Assembly: GCF_021502575.1 (NCBI RefSeq)
Contig: NZ_JAKFGN010000001.1
Location: forward strand, 2,232,001 to 2,296,000
Origin: Bradyrhizobium sp. G127
GTDB lineage: Bacteria; Pseudomonadota; Alphaproteobacteria; Rhizobiales; Xanthobacteraceae
Length of the DNA: 64,000 nt
Reading direction: 5' to 3'
A program made the position numbers and the translations under genes. Shown piece after piece: positions 53,430 through 64,000 of this stretch; position 1 is the stretch's first letter, and each line of letters opens with the position of its first letter. Below the pieces are notes generated by a model. It did not search any database. It was not told the origin of the DNA and saw only the letters and a program-made list of their open reading frames with translations.

Positions 53430-54379
53430 AGATTTCCAGAACCATGCTCATTATTGGCGCGCTAATCGCTGTCGGAGCTGGCGTTTATGCTTTCGCTCCG
53501 TCCAAATCTGCGGCGCCGGCCACGAAAGAAGCGGCCGCTGGAAAAGAGGAAGGACACGGCGCTGAAGGTGTCGAAATGAGCGACGCGAAGGTCGCTGCCG
53601 CAGGCATCGAAGTCGTTGCAGCTTCCAAAGGTACATTGCGCGACGCTCTTCAGTTGAATGGCATCCTGCAACCCAATCAAGAAGCCCTCGTGCAAGTCAC
53701 GCCCCGCTTTCCGGGCGTGGTACGTGAAATTAAGAAGCGGATCGGAGACCAGGTCGAGAAAGGCGAACTGCTCGCCAAGATCGAAAGCAACCAGAGCCTG
53801 ACCGTCTACGAAATGCGGGCGCCGATCGCCGGCACGGTGATTGACCGGCAGATTTCGCTCGGCGAGTACGCGTCGGAGCAGAAACCTGCCTTCACGGTTG
53901 CCGACATCTCGACCGTCTGGGTGGATCTGTCGGTCTATCGACGTGATCTTCCAAGGGTAAAGCTCGGCGACACGGTCCTTATTGACATCGGAGACGGCGG
54001 AAAGCCGATCGAAGCCAAGCTTTCCTACATCTCGCCCATCGGCAGTAGCGACACGCAGAGCGCGCTCGCACGGGCGGTCGTATCGAACGACGACCTTCGG
54101 CTGAGAGCCGGCCTGTTCGTTTCCGCCCAGTTGATCTTGACCGCCAAGGAGGTCCCCGTCGTCGTGAAGTCCGAAGCGTTACAGACCGTTGAGAATCGCA
54201 ATGTCGTCTTCGTGAGAAACGGAAACAAGTTCGAAGTGCGGGACGTGGAACTGGGCTCCCGAGATCCAGAGCAGGTCGAAGTCGTCTTCGGTCTTCTGGA
54301 AGGCGACAAGTACGCCGCGAAGAACAGCTTCGTTGTCAAAGCCGAGCTGGCGAAAGGCTCCGCATCTCATGAGCATTGA
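53426..54379 (+). CDS. czcB: CzcB-like periplasmic adaptor (HlyD/MFP family)
   Basis: The 317-aa adaptor has an N-terminal membrane anchor (about 5-23). Its biotinyl-lipoyl-like domain shows VTPRFPGVVREIKKRIGDQV and YEMRAPIAGTVIDRQISLGE. The beta-barrel region follows (LRLRAGLFVSAQLIL). It bridges the RND pump and the outer-membrane duct. His residues at the N-terminal linker (EEGHGAEG) and at the end (ASHEH) may bind metal. The N-terminal CzcB-specific domain of longer homologues is missing, so it belongs to the short form. Confidence 0.92.
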   Translation: MKISRTMLIIGALIAVGAGVYAFAPSKSAAPATKEAAAGKEEGHGAEGVEMSDAKVAAAGIEVVAASKGTLRDALQLNGILQPNQEALVQVTPRFPGVVREIKKRIGDQVEKGELLAKIESNQSLTVYEMRAPIAGTVIDRQISLGEYASEQKPAFTVADISTVWVDLSVYRRDLPRVKLGDTVLIDIGDGGKPIEAKLSYISPIGSSDTQSALARAVVSNDDLRLRAGLFVSAQLILTAKEVPVVVKSEALQTVENRNVVFVRNGNKFEVRDVELGSRDPEQVEVVFGLLEGDKYAAKNSFVVKAELAKGSASHEH

Positions 54380-54409
54380 TAATCCCACGCGCTCATCCAT
54401 GCGCCGTGA

Positions 54410-57676
<3,267 letters not shown>

Positions 57677-57690
57677 AAAGGAGACACCTC

Positions 57691-58065
57691 ATGAGAGCTA
57701 TTCTGATTCTGACTGCGATGTTGTTGTCGGCGGTTCCCGCGGCGGCTCAACATGCTCACGGCTCGAAAGGCCCAAACGGGGGGATGATGGAGGATGTAGC
57801 GGGCGTGCATGCCGAGCTCATCACTTCCGGAAACACCATCACGTTCAACATCGTCGATGAGGCCAGCAAGCCGGTTACCACGAACGGTTTTACGGGTTCG
57901 GCCCTCGTTGCAAGCGGTGCCGAGAAGGAAACGATCACTCTATCGCCCGCGGGAGATAGCGCATTGAAGGGAGAAGCCAAGAAGGCGATCCCCGCCAATG
58001 CGTCCGTGACGCTGATGTTGAAGACGAAAGCGGGAAAATCGGGCCAGGCAAAGTTTGCGAAATAG
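57691..58065 (+). CDS. small secreted protein of the czc operon
   Basis: The 124-aa protein has a clear signal peptide (ILILTAMLLSAVPAAAQ) and a His-bearing mature start (HAHGSKGPNGG). The rest is a beta-rich body (VHAELITSGNTITFNIVDEA). It starts 14 bases after the czcA stop with AAAGGAG upstream, so it is in the operon. A periplasmic metal-handling role is plausible from position and the His-x-His start. Homologues follow czcA in several alphaproteobacterial metal clusters (recalled, unsearched). Confidence 0.75.
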   Translation: MRAILILTAMLLSAVPAAAQHAHGSKGPNGGMMEDVAGVHAELITSGNTITFNIVDEASKPVTTNGFTGSALVASGAEKETITLSPAGDSALKGEAKKAIPANASVTLMLKTKAGKSGQAKFAK

Positions 58066-58093
58066 ACCAGTGCGAGCAGCAACGGACAATTCC

Positions 58094-58552
58094 ATGACGA
58101 TAAAGTCGAGCTTGCGGCATACCGGCTTTACTGATGCGTCAGAATCCGCGAGGCGTTTATCTCGCCGGCGCGTCCGTCATCTGTCAATCCAGATGACCGT
58201 TGGGATGCTGCTTCTGGCGGTCGCTGGTTCGTGGTCCGGAGCCGAGGCGCAGTCGACCAAAGGCAAGGTCGTCGGCCTGGGCGCAGCCACGTGCCAGCGG
58301 TTCAAAGATGACGTGAAGTCCAACGCCATACTCCGTCGCGATTACATGGCTTGGGCGCAAGGCTTTATGAGTGGAATGCTGGCGAGCCAGCCGGGCGGGG
58401 CTGACCAACAGATCAATCTCAACCCGGTCACGTACGACCTCGTCAGTCAGTTGCATTTTCTCGAGGATCACTGCTCTCAGAATTCGGCGCTCCGCTTTTC
58501 CGACGCCGTCGCGGCGCTCTTCCAACGGCTACTCAAGGAAAGCAAGACATGA
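58094..58552 (+). CDS. hypothetical secreted protein, HdeA/Rap1a-like size and Cys pattern
   Basis: The 152-aa protein has an extended basic N-terminus and then an export signal (about 33-52, MTVGMLLLAVAGSWSGAEA). The mature part is small and has two Cys (ATCQRFKDD and LEDHCSQN) likely to form a disulfide. Such two-Cys helical periplasmic proteins include HdeA and Rap1a-like families, but I cannot place it with confidence. It follows the preceding secreted protein by 28 bases and belongs to the same run of cargo genes. Confidence 0.6.
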   Translation: MTIKSSLRHTGFTDASESARRLSRRRVRHLSIQMTVGMLLLAVAGSWSGAEAQSTKGKVVGLGAATCQRFKDDVKSNAILRRDYMAWAQGFMSGMLASQPGGADQQINLNPVTYDLVSQLHFLEDHCSQNSALRFSDAVAALFQRLLKESKT

Positions 58553-58675
58553 CTGGCCAAAACACCGGAATTCCGGCCAGACCTTGGACGACGACCCTTC
58601 GATCACATTCTTCGGGGGCCGATGTAGCGGCACCAAGCTCATGAATCTTCCGATTTTCGGTAACAGGAGTCGCCG

Positions 58676-60847
58676 ATGACCCAAGAAACGCTGGTGACAA
58701 CGCGGATGCGGGTCGAGGGAATGGACTGCGCTTCCTGTGCGATCAAGATCGAGAACGCGCTGAAGCGCGTTGCCGGTGTTACGGAAGTCAATGTTTCCGC
58801 GTCCAGAGGAACTGTCATTGTAAAACATGACCTTCCGGACACGGAAACATTGCGCGTTCGGATAGTGGCTCTGGGCTACAAGGTTATTGGCACCGAGCAC
58901 GTGTTTGCAAAGGTGGACCCAACTGTAGGGCAATCAACGGACGTGCATCAGGACGGTCACTCCCACGATCATGGTCCAATCGATGGGTCTTGGTGGCGGA
59001 CGAGCAAAGGACTTCTCACGATTGCGTCCGGATCGGCTTTAGCCGCGGCATTCCTGCTGGGGAAAGCATTTCCGGCAACGGAACGTTGGGCGTTTCTGAT
59101 AGCCATGCTGGTCGGGCTGATCCCGATCGGAAGACGAGCTATCTCTGCGGCGTTCACGGGCACGCCATTTTCAATCGAGATGTTGATGACGATCGCGGCC
59201 ATCGGCGCGGTCTTTATAGGCGCAACGGAGGAGGCGGCCGCAGTCGTCTTCCTGTTCCTGATCGGAGAACTGTTGGAGGGCGTTGCTGCGAGTCGTGCGC
59301 GCGCCAGCATCCAAAATCTGACTGAACTCATTCCAAAGACCGCGAGGCTCGAAGAGAACGGCCAAGTTCGCGAAGTTCAGGCCGATACGCTTACGGTAGG
59401 CGCGATGATCCAGGTCCGCCCCGGCGATCGCATCCCGGCGGACGGCATCATCGTATCCGGAGAGAGTTCGATCGACGAAGCGCCGGTCTCCGGGGAAAGC
59501 ATGCCTATCCGAAAGGGGCCACAGCAAAGTCTGTTCGCCGGGACGATCAACGGTGATGGGCTACTCAGTGTTCGGGTCACCGCTGCAGCCGCTGACAACA
59601 CGATCGCACGGGTTGTTCGGCTGGTCGAGGAAGCTCAGGAATCGAAAGCACCGACTGAGCGATTCATCGATCGTTTCTCCCGCTACTACACGCCGGGCGT
59701 AGTCGTCGTTGCAACGTTAATCGCGACCGTCCCGCCGTTGCTCATGGGCGGTTTATGGAATGAGTGGATATACAAAGGACTGGCTATCCTCCTGATCGGC
59801 TGTCCCTGTGCTCTGGTGATTTCGACACCGGCTGCCATTGCCGCCAGCCTGTCTGCCGGTGCGCGGCGTGGGCTTCTGCTGAAGGGTGGCGCCGTGCTGG
59901 AGCAGATCGGCAAGATCACGATGGCCTGTTTTGACAAGACGGGCACGCTCACGGCCGGAAAACCGCAAGTCACCGATATCGTTTCGTTCGGTACCACAGA
60001 AGCCGATGTGCTGCGGGTCGCCGCGGCACTCGAGTCAGGATCCAGTCACCCGTTGGCGACGGCTATCCTGGCGAAAGCCTCGGAGCAGAAGTTATCGTTA
60101 CCGCCGGCTTCGGATTCACAGGCCATCGGCGGAAAGGGCGTCCGTGCGACGGTCGATGGCAAACAGATCTTTCTGGGTTCGCCTCAGGCAGCCGACGATA
60201 TCACGGCACTGAGCGACGAGCAAAACAGTCGCATTGTGGCGCTAAACGATGAAGGCAAGACGGTATCAGTCGTGCTGATCGACAAGATGCCTGCAGGCGC
60301 GATCGCGATGCGCGACGAACCGCGTCCGGACGCGGCGAGAGGCCTGAAGCTTCTGGCGGATATCGGCATTCGGACCTTGATGTTGACCGGCGACAATCGA
60401 CGCACGGCGGCGGCGATCGGCAAACAACTTGGAATCGAGGTGCAGGCTGAACTGCTTCCCCAAGACAAGCAACGAATCGTCGGCGAGCTTCAGAAGGAGG
60501 GCTTCTCTGTTGCCAAGGTTGGCGACGGTATCAACGATGCACCGGCGCTCGCTGCTGCGGACGTCGGGATTGCGATGGGTGGCGGTACCGATGTCGCGCT
60601 GGAAACCGCCGACGCAGCGGTGCTTCACGGCCGCGTCGCGGACGTGGCCGCTATGGTTGATCTGTCGAAGCGGACGATGCTGAATATCAAGCAGAACATC
60701 ACAGTTGCGCTCGGTCTCAAGGCCGTTTTCCTCGTGACCACGGTCGTCGGTGTGACGGGGTTGTGGCCGGCCATTCTCGCGGACACCGGTGCGACCGTCG
60801 TGGTGACATTGAATGCATTGCGCCTGCTGAAGCCACCCGCGATCTGA
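58676..60847 (+). CDS. Zn/Cd/Pb-transporting P1B-type ATPase (ZntA/CadA)
   Basis: The 723-aa pump exports divalent soft metals from the cytoplasm. In order: an HMA domain with GMDCASC (about 15-21), a His-rich linker (HQDGHSHDHG) and the metal-site helix GCPCALVISTPAAI. The phosphorylation motif DKTGTLTAGKP and the hinge GDGINDAPALAAADVGIAMG follow. CPC plus this HMA fits the Zn/Cd class. ATG 58676 follows AACAGGAG. It complements CzcCBA: the ATPase delivers metal to the periplasm and Czc moves it out of the cell. Confidence 0.94.
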   Translation: MTQETLVTTRMRVEGMDCASCAIKIENALKRVAGVTEVNVSASRGTVIVKHDLPDTETLRVRIVALGYKVIGTEHVFAKVDPTVGQSTDVHQDGHSHDHGPIDGSWWRTSKGLLTIASGSALAAAFLLGKAFPATERWAFLIAMLVGLIPIGRRAISAAFTGTPFSIEMLMTIAAIGAVFIGATEEAAAVVFLFLIGELLEGVAASRARASIQNLTELIPKTARLEENGQVREVQADTLTVGAMIQVRPGDRIPADGIIVSGESSIDEAPVSGESMPIRKGPQQSLFAGTINGDGLLSVRVTAAAADNTIARVVRLVEEAQESKAPTERFIDRFSRYYTPGVVVVATLIATVPPLLMGGLWNEWIYKGLAILLIGCPCALVISTPAAIAASLSAGARRGLLLKGGAVLEQIGKITMACFDKTGTLTAGKPQVTDIVSFGTTEADVLRVAAALESGSSHPLATAILAKASEQKLSLPPASDSQAIGGKGVRATVDGKQIFLGSPQAADDITALSDEQNSRIVALNDEGKTVSVVLIDKMPAGAIAMRDEPRPDAARGLKLLADIGIRTLMLTGDNRRTAAAIGKQLGIEVQAELLPQDKQRIVGELQKEGFSVAKVGDGINDAPALAAADVGIAMGGGTDVALETADAAVLHGRVADVAAMVDLSKRTMLNIKQNITVALGLKAVFLVTTVVGVTGLWPAILADTGATVVVTLNALRLLKPPAI

Positions 60848-60890
60848 CACGACGTCGAGGCAACATTTGTTTGAACAGAAGGATATCAAC

Positions 60891-61205
60891 ATGGGTTTCG
60901 ACCAGTATCACGAACCGCCGGAAGAACTCTCGCAGGAAATTCGCACCTTCGCGCGGATGATCACTTCTCTGATCGAGGAGGCGGAGGCCATCAGCTGGTA
61001 CGAACAGAGAATGTCTGTCGAAAAAGACAAAAGCGCCAAGGCGATCATGGCGAACGCGCAGAAGGAAGAATTCAAGCACTTCGGCATGAATCTGGAGTTT
61101 CTCTTACGCAAGAAGGTAGCCTGGCGGACCGAACTGCAGGGCATCCTTTTCACGAAGGGCGATATCGTGAAGCGCGGGGAGGCTGCCGAGAAGAAAGTCG
61201 ATTGA
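60891..61205 (+). CDS. encapsulated-ferritin-like (EncFtn) protein
   Basis: The 104-aa protein starts MGFDQYHEPPEELSQEIRTF, like EncFtn. It has two helices: SLIEEAEAISWYEQRMS with the metal-binding Glu and Trp-Tyr-x-Gln-Arg, and QKEEFKHFGMNLEFLLRKK with Glu-x-x-His. In EncFtn these residues form the ferroxidase site only in the annular decamer. The tail after residue 85 (LFTKGDIVKRG) differs from typical encapsulin cargo tags, and no encapsulin gene is in the window. ATG 60891 follows AGAAGGATATC. Oxidising or storing iron, or another metal, in a metal-resistance cluster is the likely role. Confidence 0.8.
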   Translation: MGFDQYHEPPEELSQEIRTFARMITSLIEEAEAISWYEQRMSVEKDKSAKAIMANAQKEEFKHFGMNLEFLLRKKVAWRTELQGILFTKGDIVKRGEAAEKKVD

Positions 61206-61224
61206 TCTGACATGGAGAAAAGTC

Positions 61225-61509
61225 ATGGAGGAGAAAAGGTCGGGCCCGCGGACAAGGGTGCTGAAAGCCGGCACGATTGCTTTCGGCGGCGCCGTCATCG
61301 ACTGCACCGTCCGAAACATGAGTACTTCCGGAGCGTTGCTCGAGGTCGCGAGTCCTCTCGGCATTCCACTTCGTTTCGTTCTCGTCATCCCTTCGGATCA
61401 CATTTCTCGATCGTGCCGGCGGATCTGGGTGTCCGAACGGCGCATCGGGGTTCTCTTCGATCGCACGGACGAAGGCACGCCAGTGCAGACAAAAGGAAAC
61501 GTCTCTTGA
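61225..61509 (+). CDS. PilZ-domain protein
   Basis: The 94-aa protein is a single PilZ domain. RSGPRTRVLKAG gives the arginine part and VRNMSTSGALLEV the (D/N)xSxxG part of the cyclic-di-GMP site. The sequence ends IGVLFDRTDEG. The first motif is RxxxR-like, so ligand binding is plausible. It lies 19 bases after the ferritin-like gene, and the next gene overlaps its stop (TTGA). Many such stand-alone PilZ proteins occur in Bradyrhizobium-type genomes. Confidence 0.85.
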   Translation: MEEKRSGPRTRVLKAGTIAFGGAVIDCTVRNMSTSGALLEVASPLGIPLRFVLVIPSDHISRSCRRIWVSERRIGVLFDRTDEGTPVQTKGNVS

Positions 61510-61997
61510 AAAGACGGTCGGCAATCCCGGTCGCGGCGTTTTTGCTGATGTCCCTGCAGGCCAGCGGGCAGTCGTCGGCGCGCAGCGGCATGGCCACGGA
61601 AAGACCGTGGGCATCCGAGCACATCGAGGGACTCCCAGTCGACATTAGACGGCGAATAGTTGCGCTTGAGCGCGTGTGCGGCAATGCGGCGGCCGCCGCC
61701 CATTACTTCGCGGTTTCAATCGAGGCAGGAGGCCGGCGCTTTGTGTCGCTGCATTTCGAGGAATTCGCCTGCGGGAACCGGGCAGCCGTCTGCAACGGTA
61801 ACGGCTGTCTCCATGAAATCTACGCGGAGTCGCGTGGCCGCTATCGGATCGTGTTTAGCAGGAAGGCTTTGGATGTGAGGATGACGAACGCCGGAGGAAT
61901 TGCCGGCTTAGAGGTCTCGCAGTTGGATACTAGTGAAACATATCGGTGGAACGGTCGTGGCTTCACGCCGGTTCGAACCGAAAGAAATGGACCATAG
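61506..61997 (+). CDS. hypothetical secreted Cys-rich protein
   Basis: The 163-aa protein starts at TTG 61506 overlapping the PilZ stop. A signal peptide (KRRSAIPVAAFLLMSLQASG) leads to a periplasmic part with four Cys (ERVCGN, EFACGN, AVCNGNGCLH) probably forming two disulfides. The frame from 61212 upstream is the PilZ gene in another register and is excluded. No family is recognised. Its place between a PilZ gene and a membrane protein, all in tight succession, suggests one operon. Confidence 0.65.
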   Translation: MKRRSAIPVAAFLLMSLQASGQSSARSGMATERPWASEHIEGLPVDIRRRIVALERVCGNAAAAAHYFAVSIEAGGRRFVSLHFEEFACGNRAAVCNGNGCLHEIYAESRGRYRIVFSRKALDVRMTNAGGIAGLEVSQLDTSETYRWNGRGFTPVRTERNGP

Positions 61998-62855
61998 ATG
62001 GCGTCTTCAATTATCCAGCACCTCCATCTCGGAGGCGCGAGCCTTAGCTATCGTAAGAAATTTCGGCTGTTCTTTACGGTTGTGGCCGTCGTCCTGGTGC
62101 TCGGATGCGTCAAGATCGGGGTGCACTATTTCGGATTGGAATTTCTCGAGCTGAACGCGCTGCTGACCAGTGGGATCGGCGGCGCCATCTTCATCATCGG
62201 TTTCCTTCTCTCCAGCATCCTCGCCGATTACAAGGAAGCTGAGCGCATACCCGCCGACATTCGCACCTCGATCGAGGCGATCGACGGCGATCTCGAATCG
62301 TTTGCTGTGGTTAACAAGGATTTCGATCTGCGCGGATGTCGGCAGATCCTGTTGGCGACGATTGACAAATTGCGAGCGGGTCTAAGCCATGCGCGCAATC
62401 ACAAGGACATACCACCTGTCTTGGAAGAGGTTGCAAAGCTGACGCCGATTTTCGGGCGCCTCGAAGGGATGGGCATGGCGGCAAATTTCGTCGTCCGCCT
62501 GCGGACGACGCAGGATGTATTGCGCAGGTCGATGTTGCGCATCTATCAGATACAGCGGGTCGAGTTCGTACCGTCCGTTCACGTGCTGGTACAGACGCTG
62601 GTGTTCTCCATCGTGATCATGATGCTCTTCCTAAAGACGGAGGGGGACCCGGCATCCGCAATGATGTTCGGCTTCATCTCCTACATGTTTATCTACGCGT
62701 TGTACCTCGTCCGTCTTCTGGAGCAGCCCTTCGCAAGGGGGCATGGATCTCTGGACGACGTCAGTTTCTTTCTGTTCGACGAACTCGAAGAAAGGCTGCG
62801 AAAGTCGCTCGGCGGGGGCGCCGCCACGCAGCATAACAAACACGCGGAGGTCTAG
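61998..62855 (+). CDS. membrane protein with four predicted segments, bestrophin/DUF4239-like
   Basis: The 285-aa protein starts directly after the previous stop. Segments lie at about 24-42, 55-78, 196-216 and 222-243, with a long soluble helical loop between the second and third. This two-plus-two layout with a central cytoplasmic loop resembles bestrophin-like or DUF4239 proteins, but no signature proves it. A charged C-terminal tail follows. The CDF gene starts two bases after its stop. It may be an ion channel or accessory factor; unassigned. Confidence 0.6.
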   Translation: MASSIIQHLHLGGASLSYRKKFRLFFTVVAVVLVLGCVKIGVHYFGLEFLELNALLTSGIGGAIFIIGFLLSSILADYKEAERIPADIRTSIEAIDGDLESFAVVNKDFDLRGCRQILLATIDKLRAGLSHARNHKDIPPVLEEVAKLTPIFGRLEGMGMAANFVVRLRTTQDVLRRSMLRIYQIQRVEFVPSVHVLVQTLVFSIVIMMLFLKTEGDPASAMMFGFISYMFIYALYLVRLLEQPFARGHGSLDDVSFFLFDELEERLRKSLGGGAATQHNKHAEV

Positions 62856-62857
62856 CG

Positions 62858-63757
62858 ATGCACGGCGGAGGTTCGACGGGAACTGCAGCGGCAAAACACG
62901 CAAATCGACTGCGTTGGGCACTGGCGCTGACCGGCACCTACATGATTGCAGAGGTGGTCGGTGCCTTGGTTACCGGCAGCTTGGCGCTGCTCGCGGACGC
63001 GGCGCACATGTTGACCGATGTCGGCGGCCTTGCGCTGGCGTTGCTCGCGATCCGTTTCGCGGCGCGTGAGGCCACTCCACAATTGACCTACGGTTATTTG
63101 CGAACGGAGGTGTTGTCAGCGCTTACCAACGCCGTAGTTTTGTTATTGCTGACAGTCTACATCTTGTACGAGGCGTATCAGCGCTTTCTAGCGCCGCCAG
63201 AAATTCTGAGCGGCCCGATGCTCATTGTCGCGGCGATCGGCCTCGTTGTGAACTTGATCAGTATGCGGTTGCTGGCCGGCGGGTCAGCCGAAAGCTTGAA
63301 CGTCAAGGGCGCCTATCTGGAGGTGCTGGGCGACATGCTGGGATCCGTCGGCGTTATTGTCGCGGCCCTGATCATCATGTGGACGGGCTGGCGATTGGCT
63401 GATCCGATTATGGGTGCCGGCATTGGCCTGTTCATCGTGCCAAGGACATGGACCCTCCTAAAACAAGTGACGCATATCCTGATGGAGGGCACGCCGCCGA
63501 ATATCGATTTGGCATTGCTGGAACGGAAGCTCATGGACATCCCCGGTGTGACCGCTGTTCAAGATCTGCACGTCTGGACTGTGACGTCCGGGTTTGACGC
63601 AATGAGCTGCCATCTCGTCGTCGCTGACATCTCGAAGGCCAGAGACGCACTGCAGAACGCCCGCCGCGTGATGAAGGATAATTTCGGTATCGACCACGTC
63701 ACAATCCAAGTCGAGGACGATGTCTTGAGGGCGGAGGAGGCCGTGCTGCATGTTTGA
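62858..63757 (+). CDS. czcD: CzcD-type cation diffusion facilitator
   Basis: The 299-aa protein has six membrane segments. TM2 has SLALLADAAHMLTDVGGLAL with His and Asp of the transport site. TM5 has GAYLEVLGDMLGSVGV, where Glu and Asp stand in place of the usual His-x3-Asp, as in the CzcD subgroup. The C-terminal ferredoxin-like domain shows VTAVQDLHVWTVTSG. It exchanges Zn/Cd/Co for protons across the inner membrane. A His-free, Gly-rich N-terminus is short for the family. It ends the visible cargo operon. Confidence 0.93.
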   Translation: MHGGGSTGTAAAKHANRLRWALALTGTYMIAEVVGALVTGSLALLADAAHMLTDVGGLALALLAIRFAAREATPQLTYGYLRTEVLSALTNAVVLLLLTVYILYEAYQRFLAPPEILSGPMLIVAAIGLVVNLISMRLLAGGSAESLNVKGAYLEVLGDMLGSVGVIVAALIIMWTGWRLADPIMGAGIGLFIVPRTWTLLKQVTHILMEGTPPNIDLALLERKLMDIPGVTAVQDLHVWTVTSGFDAMSCHLVVADISKARDALQNARRVMKDNFGIDHVTIQVEDDVLRAEEAVLHV

Positions 63758-64000
63758 TGTCGAATACCGGCTCGCCACGCCTGGCGCTGTACCGCTTGCA
63801 GAAGTTCTATCCCTACGCCGCAGAACTTTTGGACACCTTGCATTATCCTCGTTACGCCAAATGAATGGCCTCAATGTTAGTCCAACCGCAGCTGAGTCAC
63901 GTTCGTCCGATATTCGTGTCGGCGTAATCAACACGCCGGCGGTTCAGCAGCAGTACGGTCGCAATTTCGGCGTGTCGGTCATTCCATATCGCCCGGCGCT
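63750..64000 (+). other. open frame running off the window edge, identity unknown
   Basis: From ATG 63750, overlapping the CDF stop, a frame stays open to the window end (MFDVEYRLATPGAVPLAEVL and on). A second short frame at 63757-63864 reads SPRLALYRLQKFYPYAAELL. Neither is recognised, and both lack a good ribosome site. I list the stretch so that the last 243 bases are accounted for; it may be the start of the next gene or debris. Confidence 0.2.

Overview
The window looks like the chromosome of an alphaproteobacterium of the Nitrobacteraceae (Bradyrhizobium / Afipia / Nitrobacter / Rhodopseudomonas relatives). The evidence is the high GC content, a guaB - rsmB-like - guaA order, a palindromic intergenic repeat of the kind scattered in those genomes, and an integrated element with their usual conjugation genes. 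Genus is inference. Positions 1-6945 are ordinary core chromosome: the 3' part of guaB, a hypothetical gene, an MDR-family NADP-dependent oxidoreductase, two small membrane or secreted proteins, an RsmB/NOP-type rRNA methyltransferase, and guaA.

From the 3' end of guaA to at least the right edge of the window lies an integrative and conjugative element (ICE). It starts with a P4-type tyrosine integrase (7259-8563), preceded by four GACGGTA motifs that look like arm-type sites, and an AlpA-like regulator. No right attachment site and no trb (mating-pair) genes are visible, so the element continues past 64000.

The left arm of the element (9241-31854) is a defence-type island. It holds, on the minus strand, a compact Ubl - E2 - JAB - E1 operon (bacterial ubiquitin-like conjugation); upstream of it, an operon of a sigma-70-like factor, a small HTH-like protein and an ImmA-UvrD-degenerate nuclease fusion of 1140 aa; a YhaN/YhaO (SbcCD-like) pair; an SMC-like ATPase with a CxxC; a single-chain restriction-modification enzyme; a HigA-like antitoxin with a broken toxin; and an AbiEi/AbiEii pair. 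The sigma-factor operon and the ubiquitin-like operon carry the same promoter-like element (CTTTCCGGG, two variable bases, CCCCCTCC, five variable bases, CGATC) at almost the same distance from their first start codons. This suggests that the encoded sigma factor drives both, joining seven genes into one regulated system. It is the strongest candidate for something undescribed here.

The middle (32053-48840) is the ICE backbone: HU, a ParB-like protein, a DUF932 protein, two DUF736 proteins, DUF2285-type regulators (one frameshifted), an AlpA/MerR-type HTH, DUF2840, TraF-type signal peptidase, lytic transglycosylase, a VirD2-like relaxase, the TraG/VirD4 coupling protein and a CopG-type protein. 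The ParB-like and DUF932 genes share a roughly 240-base leader whose last hairpin shows a compensatory base-pair change.

The right part (49657-63757) is heavy-metal cargo placed where trb genes usually follow: two related small His/Cys proteins flanking an orphan FlgF-like gene and a MarR regulator, CzcCBA, two small periplasmic proteins, a Zn/Cd P1B-type ATPase, an encapsulated-ferritin-like protein without a visible shell gene, a PilZ protein, a secreted protein, a four-segment membrane protein and a CzcD-type cation diffusion facilitator. Together these export Zn/Cd/Co from the cytoplasm and periplasm and may buffer iron.
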